A stretch of DNA of 64,000 nt from Mucilaginibacter defluvii (GCF_039543225.1 NZ_BAABJI010000001.1:957193-1021192); one strand, 5' to 3'. Counted from the stretch's first letter, positions 1 through 9,017 are shown. The notes: generated by a model not told the origin, from the sequence alone. Translations and numbers: made by a program.

Positions 1-349
1 GTAAGCGGCTGATGTGCTTTAACTCCGGCAGGCTTAATAAATGGTTGCCCCAAAGTTCCTGCTGAAAAAGGATCACTACCGATTCGCCAACCCTTTCATC
101 CGTACGCTGCATGTATTTCTTCTCATGCCTGAAGGTGTGGGGCAGGTTGGAGCCGAACAAAAAGGTATCGCCGTTTTTAAAAGGGCCAACATGGTCGCCT
201 ATTAAACACGTGCCCGAGCTGCGCTTGATCAGCAGCAACTCAATCTCCGGATGATAATGCCACGAACTCAGCATGGCTTCGCCTACATCCTTATGAATGT
301 TAAAGGAGTGGTCGGGCGTTGGCGTGGCTTTTTTCAGGATAGCTTTCAT
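1..349 (-). CDS. AraC-family transcriptional regulator, N-terminal part (truncated by window edge)
   Basis: The gene starts at the ATG complementary to 347-349 and runs off the left edge, so about 116 residues are visible. The protein begins MKAILKKATPTPDHSF and has a cupin-type sensor domain: a WHYHPEIELLLI stretch followed by GDHVGPFKNGDTFLFG and LPHTFRH. This arrangement is typical of AraC-family regulators with an N-terminal cupin that senses a sugar or other small molecule. The helix-turn-helix half would lie outside the window. It is transcribed divergently from the gluconate permease gene across a 0.39-kb gap with clear dyad sites, so it may regulate that locus; this is inference from position. 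Confidence 0.8.
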   Translation of the reverse strand, partial: MKAILKKATPTPDHSFNIHKDVGEAMLSSWHYHPEIELLLIKRSSGTCLIGDHVGPFKNGDTFLFGSNLPHTFRHEKKYMQRTDERVGESVVILFQQELWGNHLLSLPELKHISRL

Positions 350-521
350 ATTTAGGTTTTGGGTTTTCAGGTCAACATAGTACATGGCCTGATCATAAAA
401 TTGCACCGCCGCACTCTCAAAACATCAACACAGGGGCGGTAACATGCTACATCGGGTTTGGTTATTTGCTAAACCGTAGTAGCTAAAAATATGCAGAACA
501 TGCGTTTACAAATGGTTATCC

Positions 522-531
522 TAATATACTA
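522..531. promoter_or_regulatory. Imperfect copy of the gntP-region dyad core
   Basis: TAATATACTA differs by one base from the palindromic core TAATATATTA present at 559-568 and 625-634. It may be a weaker third binding site in the gap between the AraC-type gene and gntP. Confidence 0.35.
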
Positions 532-555
532 AACTAAAAATCAATGTCAACCGCG

Positions 556-570
556 GGTTAATATATTACA
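556..570 (+). promoter_or_regulatory. Putative operator, left copy
   Basis: GGTTAATATATTACA, containing the 10-bp palindrome TAATATATTA. Its exact reverse complement occurs at 623-637, with core centres 66 bp apart. A paired site upstream of a gluconate permease suggests binding of a dimeric regulator, possibly with looping. The rest of 350-741 is AT-rich and holds no gene I can support. Confidence 0.6.
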
Positions 571-622
571 TGGTATTTAATGGAATTTACAACGAGTGCT
601 ATTCAGCATAATCAACCTGCTG

Positions 623-637
623 TGTAATATATTAACC
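623..637 (-). promoter_or_regulatory. Putative operator, right copy
   Basis: TGTAATATATTAACC is the exact reverse complement of 556-570. It lies about 60 bp upstream of a near-consensus minus-7 box (TACTTTAG, 696-703) in front of gntP. Confidence 0.6.
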
Positions 638-741
638 GAATAATGCGGTTTATTTTCAAGTTTGTAAAAGCCGTTTTTTTGGCTCGGTAAAATGCTACTT
701 TAGTGGCCACCGCAATCAATTATTCACCTGATAATCTGCCT

Positions 742-2052
742 ATGCTTGTCGTATTTTTATGCATTGTGCTGCTCGTTATGCTGGTAAGCTGGTTTAAGCT
801 TAACCCCTTTATCGCTTTTTTGGTAGTGTCAGTTATAGCGGGGTTGCTGCTGCAAATACCCGCTGTTAAGCTGCTTGCATCCATACAAAAAGGCCTTGGC
901 GATACTTTAGGCTCACTGGCGGTTATTATTTGCCTTGGGGCAATGCTGGGTAAACTGGTGGCGGTTAGCGGGGCGGCGCAAAAAATAGCGTCGGTACTGG
1001 TTAACGCAGTAGGTATTAAATATATACAATGGGCACTGGTAGCCACCGGGTTTATTATAGGCATACCATTGTTTTATGGTATCGGCTTTGTGTTGATGGT
1101 GCCGCTCATATTTTCGGTTGTATACAAATATAAAATACCAGCTGTTTTTATCGGCCTGCCTATGCTGGCCTCGTTGTCGGTAACGCATGGTTTTCTGCCG
1201 CCGCATCCCTCGCCGGCAGCGCTGGTCGTACAATTCAACGCCAACATGGGCATCACGCTGTTATATGGGTTGATCATTGCTATACCCACCATTATTTTGG
1301 CCGGACCCGTTTTTGCCCAAGCGCTTAAACGCATCCCGTCAAACCCGCTGGCCACCTTCAGGCCCGAAGATATCCCTGCTGATCAATTGCCCGGTGCTTT
1401 CATGAGTTTTGGCATCGCGCTATTACCTGTAATATTATTAATGGGCACCGCGTTACTCCCCGCCATGTTCAATTTATCTGCCGATGCGGCAAAGTGGCTT
1501 ACCTTGATTGGCGATCCATCCGTAGTAATGCTCATCACTTTAGGCGTAGCATCTTACTTCCTAGGTACGGCTCAAGGCCGTAGCATGAGCCAATTGAACA
1601 CGATTTATACGGATGCCGTGAAGGATGTAGCGCTCATCCTGCTTATTATTGGCGGCTCCGGCGCTTTTAAACAGGTATTGGTGGATAGCGGGGTGGATAA
1701 GCAGATTGGCCATTACCTGCAACAGCTACCGCTCGATCCATTAGTGTTAGGCTGGCTGATCGCGGCTATCATTCGCGCCAGCCTGGGCTCGGCAACGGTT
1801 GCTGGACTTACCGCCGCGGGCATTGTAGCTCCACTGATTATTCAAACGCATGCAAACCCTAACCTGATGGTGCTGGCTATCGGCGCGGGCAGCCTCGCGT
1901 TCTCGCACGTTAACGATTCGGGTTTCTGGCTGTTTAAGGAGTATTTCAACCTGAGCATGAAAGATACTTTCCGCTCGTGGTCGGCTATGGAGTCGCTTAT
2001 CGCCGTTATCGGACTGGGCGGCGTAATGCTGTTAAAAACTTTTATGAGTTAA
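742..2052 (+). CDS. gntP: GntP-family gluconate:H+ symporter
   Basis: Inner-membrane permease of the GntP family, which imports gluconate or related aldonates with protons. The protein is almost wholly hydrophobic with about a dozen membrane segments. Family features include the N-terminal segment ending in FKLNPFIAF, the glycine-rich loop LGAMLGKLVAVSGAAQKIA, and HGFLPPHPSPAALV. An in-frame GTG at 703 would add 13 residues. I prefer the ATG at 742 because family members usually start at the first membrane helix and a near-consensus minus-7 box overlaps 696-703. It is followed by gnd, so imported gluconate, once phosphorylated, can enter the pentose phosphate route. No gluconokinase is seen here. 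Confidence 0.88.
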   Translation: MLVVFLCIVLLVMLVSWFKLNPFIAFLVVSVIAGLLLQIPAVKLLASIQKGLGDTLGSLAVIICLGAMLGKLVAVSGAAQKIASVLVNAVGIKYIQWALVATGFIIGIPLFYGIGFVLMVPLIFSVVYKYKIPAVFIGLPMLASLSVTHGFLPPHPSPAALVVQFNANMGITLLYGLIIAIPTIILAGPVFAQALKRIPSNPLATFRPEDIPADQLPGAFMSFGIALLPVILLMGTALLPAMFNLSADAAKWLTLIGDPSVVMLITLGVASYFLGTAQGRSMSQLNTIYTDAVKDVALILLIIGGSGAFKQVLVDSGVDKQIGHYLQQLPLDPLVLGWLIAAIIRASLGSATVAGLTAAGIVAPLIIQTHANPNLMVLAIGAGSLAFSHVNDSGFWLFKEYFNLSMKDTFRSWSAMESLIAVIGLGGVMLLKTFMS

Positions 2053-2159
2053 TATAACACATTCATTCGCTCAAATGTTATCAGTGCTGATATGTTAATT
2101 TGTACCTGAAAACGCTTTTTAAACTATTGGCCGGTTCATACATCCGGTAACTCAAAATT

Positions 2160-3137
2160 ATGGAAAACAAAAAATACGGAATTATAGGATTAGGTAAAAT
2201 GGGCGCCAACCTGGCTTTACAAGCCGCGGAAAAAGGCTACCAGATATTAGGCTATGATAAGTTTGTGCCGATCATTCCTGAACAGCAAAACCTGCAGATA
2301 GTGGATGACCTGGCTGCACTGGTTGCCGGGTTGGATCGTCCCCGGAAAATATTTATTTACATACCCGCCGGTGCGGCTATTGATAGTGTGATCACGGAGT
2401 TAAAACCCCTGCTTGAGGAAGGAGACATTATTATTGATGGCGGTAACTCCTATTGGGGCGACAGCATCCGCCGTGCCGAAAAACTGAAAGAAGAAGGCCT
2501 GCACCTGATAGATTGCGGCACCAGCGGCGGCATAAACGGCGCGCGTAACGGCGCCTGCTTTATGGTAGGCGGCGATAAAGATACCGTTGGCCAGATAGAA
2601 GGCCTGCTGCGCGATCTGGCCGTGCCGCACGGTTACTCTTATACCGGCAATTCCGGCTCGGGGCACTTTGTAAAGCTGGTGCATAACGGCATTGAGTTTG
2701 GTATGCTGCAAGCCATTGGCGAGGGCATGGCCCTGCTGGAAGGCTACCGCGAAAAGCTTGACGTAAGCGATATACTGCATACCTGGAACCACGGCTCGGT
2801 AGTGCGCTCGTGGCTGGTAGAGCTGATGAAGCAGTTGTATGACGAAAAACAAGGCTACAACGTACCATCATACGTGGAAGATACCGGCGAGGTAAACTGG
2901 CTGGTGAGCGATGCCATGAGCATGGAAGTAGCCATACCGGTTATAGCACAATCGGTAATGCAACTGATCGCCTCGCGCGATTCGGCTAATATTGCCCCGC
3001 GTGCCATCGCCATGATGCGTAACGGTTTTGGCGGGCATCCGTTTGGCCCGGAAGCGGGTATTGAGTACGAGCGTCATTTTGGCCGGGTAGGGGGCTTCCC
3101 GCCGGTAAATATGGATCCGGGGATTGTGCAGTCGTAA
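2160..3137 (+). CDS. gnd: 6-phosphogluconate dehydrogenase, short decarboxylating type
   Basis: Oxidises 6-phosphogluconate to ribulose 5-phosphate and CO2. The 325-residue length matches the short (GntZ/YqeC-like, often NAD-linked) branch rather than the roughly 470-residue enteric enzyme. The Rossmann motif GLGKMG is at residues 10-15. The substrate-binding segment GTSGGINGARNGACFMVGGD and the catalytic-lysine segment GHFVKLVHNGIEFGMLQ follow. The gene lies 107 nt after gntP on the same strand, consistent with a gluconate-use unit, though the gap leaves room for a separate promoter. The cofactor cannot be settled by eye. Confidence 0.9.
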   Translation: MENKKYGIIGLGKMGANLALQAAEKGYQILGYDKFVPIIPEQQNLQIVDDLAALVAGLDRPRKIFIYIPAGAAIDSVITELKPLLEEGDIIIDGGNSYWGDSIRRAEKLKEEGLHLIDCGTSGGINGARNGACFMVGGDKDTVGQIEGLLRDLAVPHGYSYTGNSGSGHFVKLVHNGIEFGMLQAIGEGMALLEGYREKLDVSDILHTWNHGSVVRSWLVELMKQLYDEKQGYNVPSYVEDTGEVNWLVSDAMSMEVAIPVIAQSVMQLIASRDSANIAPRAIAMMRNGFGGHPFGPEAGIEYERHFGRVGGFPPVNMDPGIVQS

Positions 3138-3209
3138 AAAAGGTTATACTGCAAGGTTTGCAGTTCTTGCGTATAATGCATAGCATTGTATATCAATTAT
3201 AATCTCCTG

Positions 3210-4736
3210 ATGAAAAACATATTTTTTTTCCTGCTGATGATCGGCATGGTGCCTGCATTTGCTCAAAATCCGCAGGTAAAAACCGCTAACGGATTGCTTG
3301 AAGGTGTTACTGAAGCCAGCGGCATACGCTCGTACAAAGGTATTCCTTTCGCGCAACCCCCGGTTGGCGATCTGCGCTGGAAAGCGCCACAAGCCCCCAA
3401 AAACTGGACAGGTGCACGCAAGGCTGATAAATTTGGTCCGCAAGCTATGCAGCGTTTCATCTTTAGCGATATGGTTTTTCGAAGTGATGGTAAAAGCGAG
3501 GACTGCCTGTACCTCAACTTGTGGACTCCAGCTAAAAAAGGCAATGAAAAACTGCCGGTGCTGGTTTACTTTTACGGTGGCGGCTTTATGGCCGGCGATG
3601 GCTCCGAACTGCGTTACGATGGCGAAAGCATGGCAAAAAAAGGCATAGTGAGTATTACCGTGAACTACCGCCTGGGCGTTTTCGGCTTTATGGCACATCC
3701 TGAACTAACAGCGGAGTCGCCTAATCACGCCTCGGGCAATTATGGTTTGCTGGATCAGCACGCCGCTTTGGAGTGGGTTAAAAAGAATATCGCTGCGTTC
3801 GGCGGAGATCCGTCAAAGGTCACTATAGCGGGTGAATCGGCGGGGTCTATGTCGGTGAGCGCGCAAATGGCATCGCCGTTATCAAAAGGTTTGTTCAATG
3901 GTGCTATCTGCCAAAGCGGCGCTATACTGGGTAATTTGTCACCTATGCCGCGCGAGCAGGCGGAGCAAACGGGCGTAAAATTCGCAACCACTGCCGGGGC
4001 TAACACTTTGGCTGATCTGCGTAAGCTATCTGCTGATAAATTGCTTGAACTATCTGCAAACACACGCTTTGCGCACATTATTGATGGCTATTTCTTAACC
4101 GAGAAACCTGAGGCTACCTTTGCCGCCGGTAAACAAATGAATGTGCCATTGCTTGCCGGATGGACATCCGCTGAGGTGGGTTACCAGGGTTTGTTAGGTA
4201 ATCATCCACCTACCTTATTTATTTTTAAGGATGCGGTGCAAACCCTGTATCCCGGTAATGCAGATAAGATTTTGGATGCCTACCCTGCAACCAGTGATAA
4301 TGAAGCTAAGCTGGCGGCTACACAGCTTGCCTCAGACAGGTTCATCGCTTATAGTACATGGAAAATTATAGATATGCACAGCAAGTCGAGCAAAATGAAT
4401 GTGTACCGCTACCTTTTTTCGCAAAAACGCCCTGACACAACCCAAGTGCTGATCGGTGCACCCCATGCTTCGGATATTGAATATTCGCTGGGCAACCTGC
4501 CGCTTATTAAAGCTTTTAAGTGGACGCCTGGCGACTATAAGGCATCACAAATTACGCAGGACTACTTCGCTAATTTTATCAAGACCGGTAACCCTAACGG
4601 TAAGGGTTTACCCGTATGGAACGAGGTAAAGAGCGGCAAGCCACCCATACAGGTGCTCTCTGCTGAAACCATAGCCAAGCCGGATGATACGGCAAAACGC
4701 TATGCCCTGATGGATGAACTGAATACAAAAAAGTGA
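3210..4736 (+). CDS. Secreted type-B carboxylesterase (alpha/beta hydrolase)
   Basis: Carboxylesterase/lipase of the type-B family (Pfam COesterase). The ATG at 3210 is chosen over an upstream TTG because it gives a clean Sec signal peptide, MKNIFFFLLMIGMVPAFAQ. The nucleophile elbow GESAGS places Ser at residue 210. Other hallmarks are the oxyanion-hole motif YGGGFMAGD, the segment SEDCLYLNLW and a late GAPHASDIEY segment likely holding the catalytic histidine. It is predicted to be periplasmic or exported; the substrate is unknown. A strong hairpin follows at 4749-4791. Confidence 0.88.
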   Translation: MKNIFFFLLMIGMVPAFAQNPQVKTANGLLEGVTEASGIRSYKGIPFAQPPVGDLRWKAPQAPKNWTGARKADKFGPQAMQRFIFSDMVFRSDGKSEDCLYLNLWTPAKKGNEKLPVLVYFYGGGFMAGDGSELRYDGESMAKKGIVSITVNYRLGVFGFMAHPELTAESPNHASGNYGLLDQHAALEWVKKNIAAFGGDPSKVTIAGESAGSMSVSAQMASPLSKGLFNGAICQSGAILGNLSPMPREQAEQTGVKFATTAGANTLADLRKLSADKLLELSANTRFAHIIDGYFLTEKPEATFAAGKQMNVPLLAGWTSAEVGYQGLLGNHPPTLFIFKDAVQTLYPGNADKILDAYPATSDNEAKLAATQLASDRFIAYSTWKIIDMHSKSSKMNVYRYLFSQKRPDTTQVLIGAPHASDIEYSLGNLPLIKAFKWTPGDYKASQITQDYFANFIKTGNPNGKGLPVWNEVKSGKPPIQVLSAETIAKPDDTAKRYALMDELNTKK

Positions 4737-4748
4737 CAAGAAATTAAA

Positions 4749-4791
4749 TTAAGTAAGTGGTTACGTATTTATTACGTAAGTGCTTACTTAA
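4749..4791. terminator. Bidirectional hairpin between convergent genes
   Basis: TTAAGTAAG (4749-4757) pairs with CTTACTTAA (4783-4791), and inside it TTACGTA (4761-4767) pairs with TACGTAA (4773-4779) around a TTTAT loop. The right arm includes the stop codon of the minus-strand DUF4268 gene. Confidence 0.65.
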
Positions 4792-5245
4792 ATAGCTCAA
4801 AACTGTATTGCGCTGTGCTCCAAAATTCATCTAACATGATGATGCGGGGTTTAAAGAATGAAATAAGTGCCGGCCAGTCATCCCTACGGAAGATGCTTAC
4901 GTTGTGCACCGTTTTGCTGATGCGGGTAGTGTGTTTGCCATACAGGTCCATGTGATCAGGCTGCCAGTCCCATTCTTCCTGCAGCTGGCCGGTAAATAAA
5001 CGCTTGAATTCTAAAAACTGCTCGTAAAAAAGGGCACGTATATCAGCGTCGGGATGCGAAAACTCAACGGCAATAGTGGCCGAACGGTTATCGGTACTCA
5101 TCTTAAAAAACAAGTGCCTGATGCCCGTTTTATAGTTTATCCAGTTAATTTTTAATCCGTCGGCAGATGGCTGGGGCGCTATGTACTGGCCGAAAGCCGT
5201 CCAGAATGCCTGCCTTATTTGTGAAGCTTGATCCTTTGAGTACAA
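4784..5245 (-). CDS. DUF4268-domain protein
   Basis: Protein of about 153 residues with the feel of Pfam DUF4268: it opens MYSKDQASQIRQAFWTAFG, and ends with SKTVHNVSIFRRDDWPALISFFKPRI. The family is of unknown biochemical role and is sometimes linked to nuclease-like proteins. I place the start at a TTG at 5245, because a perfect minus-7 box TACCTTTG lies just upstream (5267-5260) and would put transcription initiation inside the longer frame that begins at 5281. No signal peptide or membrane segment is seen. It faces the carboxylesterase convergently and stands alone. Confidence 0.72.
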   Translation of the reverse strand: MYSKDQASQIRQAFWTAFGQYIAPQPSADGLKINWINYKTGIRHLFFKMSTDNRSATIAVEFSHPDADIRALFYEQFLEFKRLFTGQLQEEWDWQPDHMDLYGKHTTRISKTVHNVSIFRRDDWPALISFFKPRIIMLDEFWSTAQYSFELFK

Positions 5246-5259
5246 ATTAATTTTTAGGG

Positions 5260-5267
5260 CAAAGGTA
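5260..5267 (-). promoter_or_regulatory. Promoter of the DUF4268 gene
   Basis: The minus strand reads TACCTTTG, a perfect TAnnTTTG box. A TTTA lies 18 nt upstream, one base from the Bacteroidota minus-33 TTTG. Confidence 0.55.
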
Positions 5268-5355
5268 GCGTAATTGTACAAGCGTTAAAGCTGCCCTGCC
5301 AAATATTTAAAACTATATAAGCCCCGCCGTCATTATATAAGGTTTAAAAACATCT

Positions 5356-6240
5356 ATGAAAAACCTGACAGAAATATTTAAGGTGACGAACGGCAGTAAA
5401 TTCTCACTGGCGGACTACAGTACCGACTATACCGGCGATTATGTAAAGGCCGATGCCGAAGCCGTGCTAAAAGATATTATTGCACAGATATCGCGCAAGC
5501 AAACAGAATTATACGCGGCTAACAGCCAATCATTGCTCATCATCTTCCAGGCAATGGACGCTGCCGGTAAGGATAGCGCTATAGCGCACACCATGTCGGG
5601 CCTTAACCCGCAGGGCTGCCAGGTGTACAGCTTTAAACAGCCCAGCACCGAGGAGCTGGATCACGATTTTTTGTGGCGGCACTATAAGGCACTGCCCGAG
5701 CGGGGGCGAATCGGTATACACAACCGCTCGCATTACGAAAATGTGCTGGTATCAAAGGTTCACCCGGAAAATGTACTGAATGAAAAGCTACCTGGTATAA
5801 ATAATGTGAAGGATATTGGTGATGATTTTTGGAAGCAGCGTTATAAAAGCATCCGCCATTTCGAGAAACATTTAACGGCTAACGGAACGGTTGTGATAAA
5901 ATTTTTCCTACATCTCTCTAAAAAAGAACAAAAGGAACGCTTTTTAAAACGCATAGCCGAGCCCGATAAAAACTGGAAATTTGCCTACGGCGATATTTAC
6001 GAACGTGAACGCTGGGACGATTACATGAAGGCTTACGAGCAGGCGATAACCGAAACGGCTACGGATGATTGTCCATGGTACGTAGTACCGGCGGATAAAA
6101 AATGGTTTACGCGTATAGCCATCTCCACCATCGTGCTCCAAACGCTTACGGCGCTTAACCTGCAGTACCCGGAGTTGCCAGATGCCGAACGCGCCAATCT
6201 GCAAAAAGCCAAAGCTGTTTTAGAAGCCGAAAAAGATTGA
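5356..6240 (+). CDS. Polyphosphate kinase 2 family protein
   Basis: PPK2-family phosphotransferase that uses polyphosphate to phosphorylate a nucleoside mono- or diphosphate. The Walker A-like segment FQAMDAAGKDS has D68, G71 and K72. The NPQGCQVYSFKQPS segment and GRIGIHNRSHYENVLV (Walker B region) follow in the expected order. The length of 294 residues fits the one-domain enzymes. It lacks membrane segments and should be cytosolic. Whether it prefers AMP, ADP or GDP cannot be told from sequence by eye. A separate promoter-like box precedes the next gene. Confidence 0.88.
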   Translation: MKNLTEIFKVTNGSKFSLADYSTDYTGDYVKADAEAVLKDIIAQISRKQTELYAANSQSLLIIFQAMDAAGKDSAIAHTMSGLNPQGCQVYSFKQPSTEELDHDFLWRHYKALPERGRIGIHNRSHYENVLVSKVHPENVLNEKLPGINNVKDIGDDFWKQRYKSIRHFEKHLTANGTVVIKFFLHLSKKEQKERFLKRIAEPDKNWKFAYGDIYERERWDDYMKAYEQAITETATDDCPWYVVPADKKWFTRIAISTIVLQTLTALNLQYPELPDAERANLQKAKAVLEAEKD

Positions 6241-6271
6241 AACTGTAAACACGTTGCCAACACGCACGTGC

Positions 6272-6279
6272 TATATTTG
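6272..6279 (+). promoter_or_regulatory. Promoter box abutting the Gfo/Idh/MocA start codon
   Basis: TATATTTG is a perfect TAnnTTTG box ending 7 nt before the ATG at 6287, so the mRNA should have almost no leader. Confidence 0.6.
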
Positions 6280-6286
6280 GAGATAT

Positions 6287-7264
6287 ATGGAAACCATTGT
6301 TTGGGGAATTATAGGTTGCGGCGATGTAACCGAAAAAAAGAGCGGTCCGGCGTTTAACAAGGTGCCCAATAGCAGGCTGGCCGCCGTAATGCGCCGTGAT
6401 GCCGCCAAGGCTGAGGATTATGCGCGCAGGCACGGCGTACCTAAATGGTACAGCGATGCCGGTGAGCTTTTGGATGACCCTGAAATCAACGCGGTTTATA
6501 TTGCTACGCCGCCATCATCGCATTTGCCATACGCTTTGGAGGCGCTTAAAAAAGGCCACAAGGTATATGTTGAAAAGCCGGTAACGCTAAACGCCGCCGA
6601 AGCAGAGGCTATTGCCGATGCGGTTAAAAGCGCCAACGGTAAACTGGTGGTTGCCCATTACCGCCGCCGGGTGCCCCTGTTTTTGCGTATAAAACAGCTA
6701 CTGGATGAAGGTGTGGTAGGCGAGGTACGCACCCTACAGTTACGTATGTGGCAAAGCCGCAAACCGGCGCTGGTGGCCAAAGTGGCCGATAACTGGCGGG
6801 TTAACCCGGAGCTTTCGGGTGGGGGATATTTTCATGACCTGGCGCCGCACCAGCTGGATTTGATGTTGTATTATTTTGGCGAGCCTGAAACGTATTCGGG
6901 TTACTCGCTTAACCAAGCCGCCGCTACACCGGCCGACGACCATGTTTGCGGTACCATCCTGTTTAAAAACAATATCGTGTTCAACGGCTCCTGGTGTTTT
7001 AATGTGGGTGATGAGGAGCAGGTGGATAGCATTGAGATTGTAGGCACCCGTGGCCGCATTACCTTTGCCTGCTTTGGCAATTACATTAAATGGCACAGCG
7101 AACGGCAGCATAACACCGAGGAGTTTGTACACCCGGAGCATATACAGCAGCCCATGATAGCGGATATAGTACGTTATTTTAAAGATGAAGTGCCCAACCC
7201 TTGCACCATCGACGAGGCCGTTACCTTGATGAAAATAATGGATGCCTTTACAGGTAAGCCATAA
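6287..7264 (+). CDS. Gfo/Idh/MocA-family oxidoreductase
   Basis: NAD(P)-dependent dehydrogenase acting on a sugar or cyclitol. It starts METIVWGIIGCGDVTEKKSG with the glycine motif GIIGCGDV of the Rossmann fold. The family signature EKPVTLNAAEAEAI (the EKP motif with its lysine) follows, and the C-terminal alpha/beta domain carries GGGYFHDLAPHQLDLMLYYFG. An in-frame TTG at 6254 would add 11 residues but lies upstream of the minus-7 box at 6272, so the ATG at 6287 is chosen. The 325-residue length is usual. The true substrate is unknown. Confidence 0.87.
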   Translation: METIVWGIIGCGDVTEKKSGPAFNKVPNSRLAAVMRRDAAKAEDYARRHGVPKWYSDAGELLDDPEINAVYIATPPSSHLPYALEALKKGHKVYVEKPVTLNAAEAEAIADAVKSANGKLVVAHYRRRVPLFLRIKQLLDEGVVGEVRTLQLRMWQSRKPALVAKVADNWRVNPELSGGGYFHDLAPHQLDLMLYYFGEPETYSGYSLNQAAATPADDHVCGTILFKNNIVFNGSWCFNVGDEEQVDSIEIVGTRGRITFACFGNYIKWHSERQHNTEEFVHPEHIQQPMIADIVRYFKDEVPNPCTIDEAVTLMKIMDAFTGKP

Positions 7265-7268
7265 AGTT

Positions 7269-7276
7269 TATTTTTG
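7269..7276 (+). promoter_or_regulatory. Promoter box abutting the GNAT start codon
   Basis: TATTTTTG is a perfect TAnnTTTG box 4 nt before the ATG at 7281. TTTA at 7247-7250 lies 18 nt upstream, one base off the minus-33 TTTG. Confidence 0.6.
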
Positions 7277-7280
7277 AAGA

Positions 7281-7718
7281 ATGGATAGTATCGAAATAAA
7301 AACAAATAAAGTTAGCGCCGCTGAGGATCTGGAAAAGGTGTTTGCCATCAGGCGTGAGGTGTTTGTGGGTGAACAGAATTGCCCGCCCGAACTGGAGTGG
7401 GAGAATGAGGAGGAATCGACACATTTTTTGGCTACAGTAAATGGTGAACCTGCCGGTGCCGCGCGCTGGCGCAAAACCGAGAATGGCTATAAGCTGGAAC
7501 GTTTTGCCGTGCTAAAGCAGTACCGGGGCAAAGGTGTGGCGCAAGCCGTAGTGCAAGCTGTACTCAATGATCTGCCTGCCGATGCGGATTATATTTACCT
7601 GAATGCCCAGGTACAGGCAATGGGTTTATACGGCAAATTTGGATTTGTAGCCGAAGGGCCAGAGTTTGAGGAAGCTGGTATTCAGCATTATAAAATGGTA
7701 TTTAAGGGCAGCAGGTAA
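7281..7718 (+). CDS. GNAT-family N-acetyltransferase
   Basis: Acetyl-CoA-dependent acetyltransferase of 145 residues. The N-terminal RREVFVGEQNCPPELEWENEEE and the acetyl-CoA loop LKQYRGKGVAQAVVQAVL (Q/R-x-x-G-x-G/A) identify the GNAT fold. The rest resembles ElaA-like members, with LNAQVQAMGLYGKFGF and a closing H-Y-K-M strand. The acceptor is unknown. It is 16 nt after the Gfo/Idh/MocA gene but appears to have its own promoter box. Confidence 0.85.
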   Translation: MDSIEIKTNKVSAAEDLEKVFAIRREVFVGEQNCPPELEWENEEESTHFLATVNGEPAGAARWRKTENGYKLERFAVLKQYRGKGVAQAVVQAVLNDLPADADYIYLNAQVQAMGLYGKFGFVAEGPEFEEAGIQHYKMVFKGSR

Positions 7719-7765
7719 TTGCTGCTCCCGTTAATCCATTTGGCTGCCTTACAGTCAATACCGTT

Positions 7766-9016
7766 ATGAAAAACCTTTACACAATTTTATTGGCATTGCT
7801 GTGCGCGTATAGTGCGTCGTCACAAACGGTATCAACCTACCGGGCTGATCTGGATGCAGTATACTTGGCTCTTAAAACCACGCCTTCCTATAAGGATCAA
7901 ATAAAAAGTGAAAACAAAAAGCGATATGAAGCGCTGTATCAGTCGTTACAGGCGCAACAGCCCGAATCATCACTTGATGAATTTTATTTGCTAACACGTC
8001 TTGTACAGGCGTTAAAGGATAATCATTTGGGTTTTTACCAATGGAGTAATAATAATGTTGATCAGTTAAAAATAGCTGATAGTACTTATGTAAGTACTTA
8101 CCTAAATTCAAACGAGTTTAAATTCTTTCCTAAAACCAATATGAATGTAGATTCACTCGAAAAAGCATTGACCGGCAAACCCCGTAATGATGTTGAGGGA
8201 ATTTACTACTTGGGTGATTTTTTAAAAGCAGGGATCTATCGCACCATTAAGCATGATAGCCTGGTGGCTGTGGTGCTGTCGGCCAAGCAACGTATTTGGC
8301 AGCGGGGGCAGCTTGCTGCTATTATCAATGAGGTATCGCCCGGTAATTTTGAAGGGGTATGCGTTAACCCGGTATACAAGATATTTGAATACAATCATCG
8401 TATAAAGTATGTTAGCAATACGCTCAACCTGTATTATGTATGGACCAAGTTTCCGGGCGAGACAGATTATACCAGTATACCCGCCGGTACGCCTAACTAT
8501 CAGCTTAAAAATATAGATGCTCAAACCCAGTACCTGCGTTTGGGGAGTTTTTCAACCAACAACAAATCGTTGGTAGAATCGCAACGGTTTTATGATAGCG
8601 TTAAAACGCTGGTTAACGCGCCTCGCCTTTTGGTCGACATTCGTAACAACGGCGGTGGGGGCTGGAAATCATCAAAAAAATATCTTGACCTGATCGTCAA
8701 ACACAGCAAAAAGGCGCAGGTATATGTGCTTACTAATTACTTTACAGTAAGTAACGCCGAGCAATTCACGTTAAAATTAAAAGGTCGTAAAAACATTACC
8801 GTGTTGGGTGCCGATACCAAGGGAATGCTTACTTACGGCAGCAATTACGGCAAAACGGAAACCACGCCCAGCGGCAAGTACAAACTGTACCTTACCGATA
8901 TGCGCGATGATGGAAATTACCTGCAATACGAAGATATTGGCGTTAAACCCGACAGGTACTTGAGCCCGGATAGTGATTGGATAGGGCAGGTGCAAGCTAT
9001 TATCAATAGCAACTAA
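7766..9016 (+). CDS. Secreted S41-type (tail-specific protease-like) peptidase
   Basis: The protein has a Sec signal peptide (MKNLYTILLALLCAYSASSQ) and a C-terminal TSPc-like domain: LLVDIRNNGGGGWKSSKKYL, then TVSNAEQF, then GADTKGMLTYGS. Tail-specific proteases use a Ser in an S-x-A-E context and a Lys about 25 residues later in a GEKTYGKG-type motif. The serine side looks conserved (SNAEQF), but the usual lysine position reads GADTKG, so the catalytic pair is not certain. The N-terminal 250 residues have no family I recognise. It may be a periplasmic protease or a substrate-binding relative. Confidence 0.68.
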   Translation: MKNLYTILLALLCAYSASSQTVSTYRADLDAVYLALKTTPSYKDQIKSENKKRYEALYQSLQAQQPESSLDEFYLLTRLVQALKDNHLGFYQWSNNNVDQLKIADSTYVSTYLNSNEFKFFPKTNMNVDSLEKALTGKPRNDVEGIYYLGDFLKAGIYRTIKHDSLVAVVLSAKQRIWQRGQLAAIINEVSPGNFEGVCVNPVYKIFEYNHRIKYVSNTLNLYYVWTKFPGETDYTSIPAGTPNYQLKNIDAQTQYLRLGSFSTNNKSLVESQRFYDSVKTLVNAPRLLVDIRNNGGGGWKSSKKYLDLIVKHSKKAQVYVLTNYFTVSNAEQFTLKLKGRKNITVLGADTKGMLTYGSNYGKTETTPSGKYKLYLTDMRDDGNYLQYEDIGVKPDRYLSPDSDWIGQVQAIINSN

Positions 9017-9017
9017 A

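Noticed and set aside
3144..3698. 184-codon minus-strand frame over the carboxylesterase
   Set aside because: Covers the signal peptide and conserved esterase blocks on the other strand; composition looks random.
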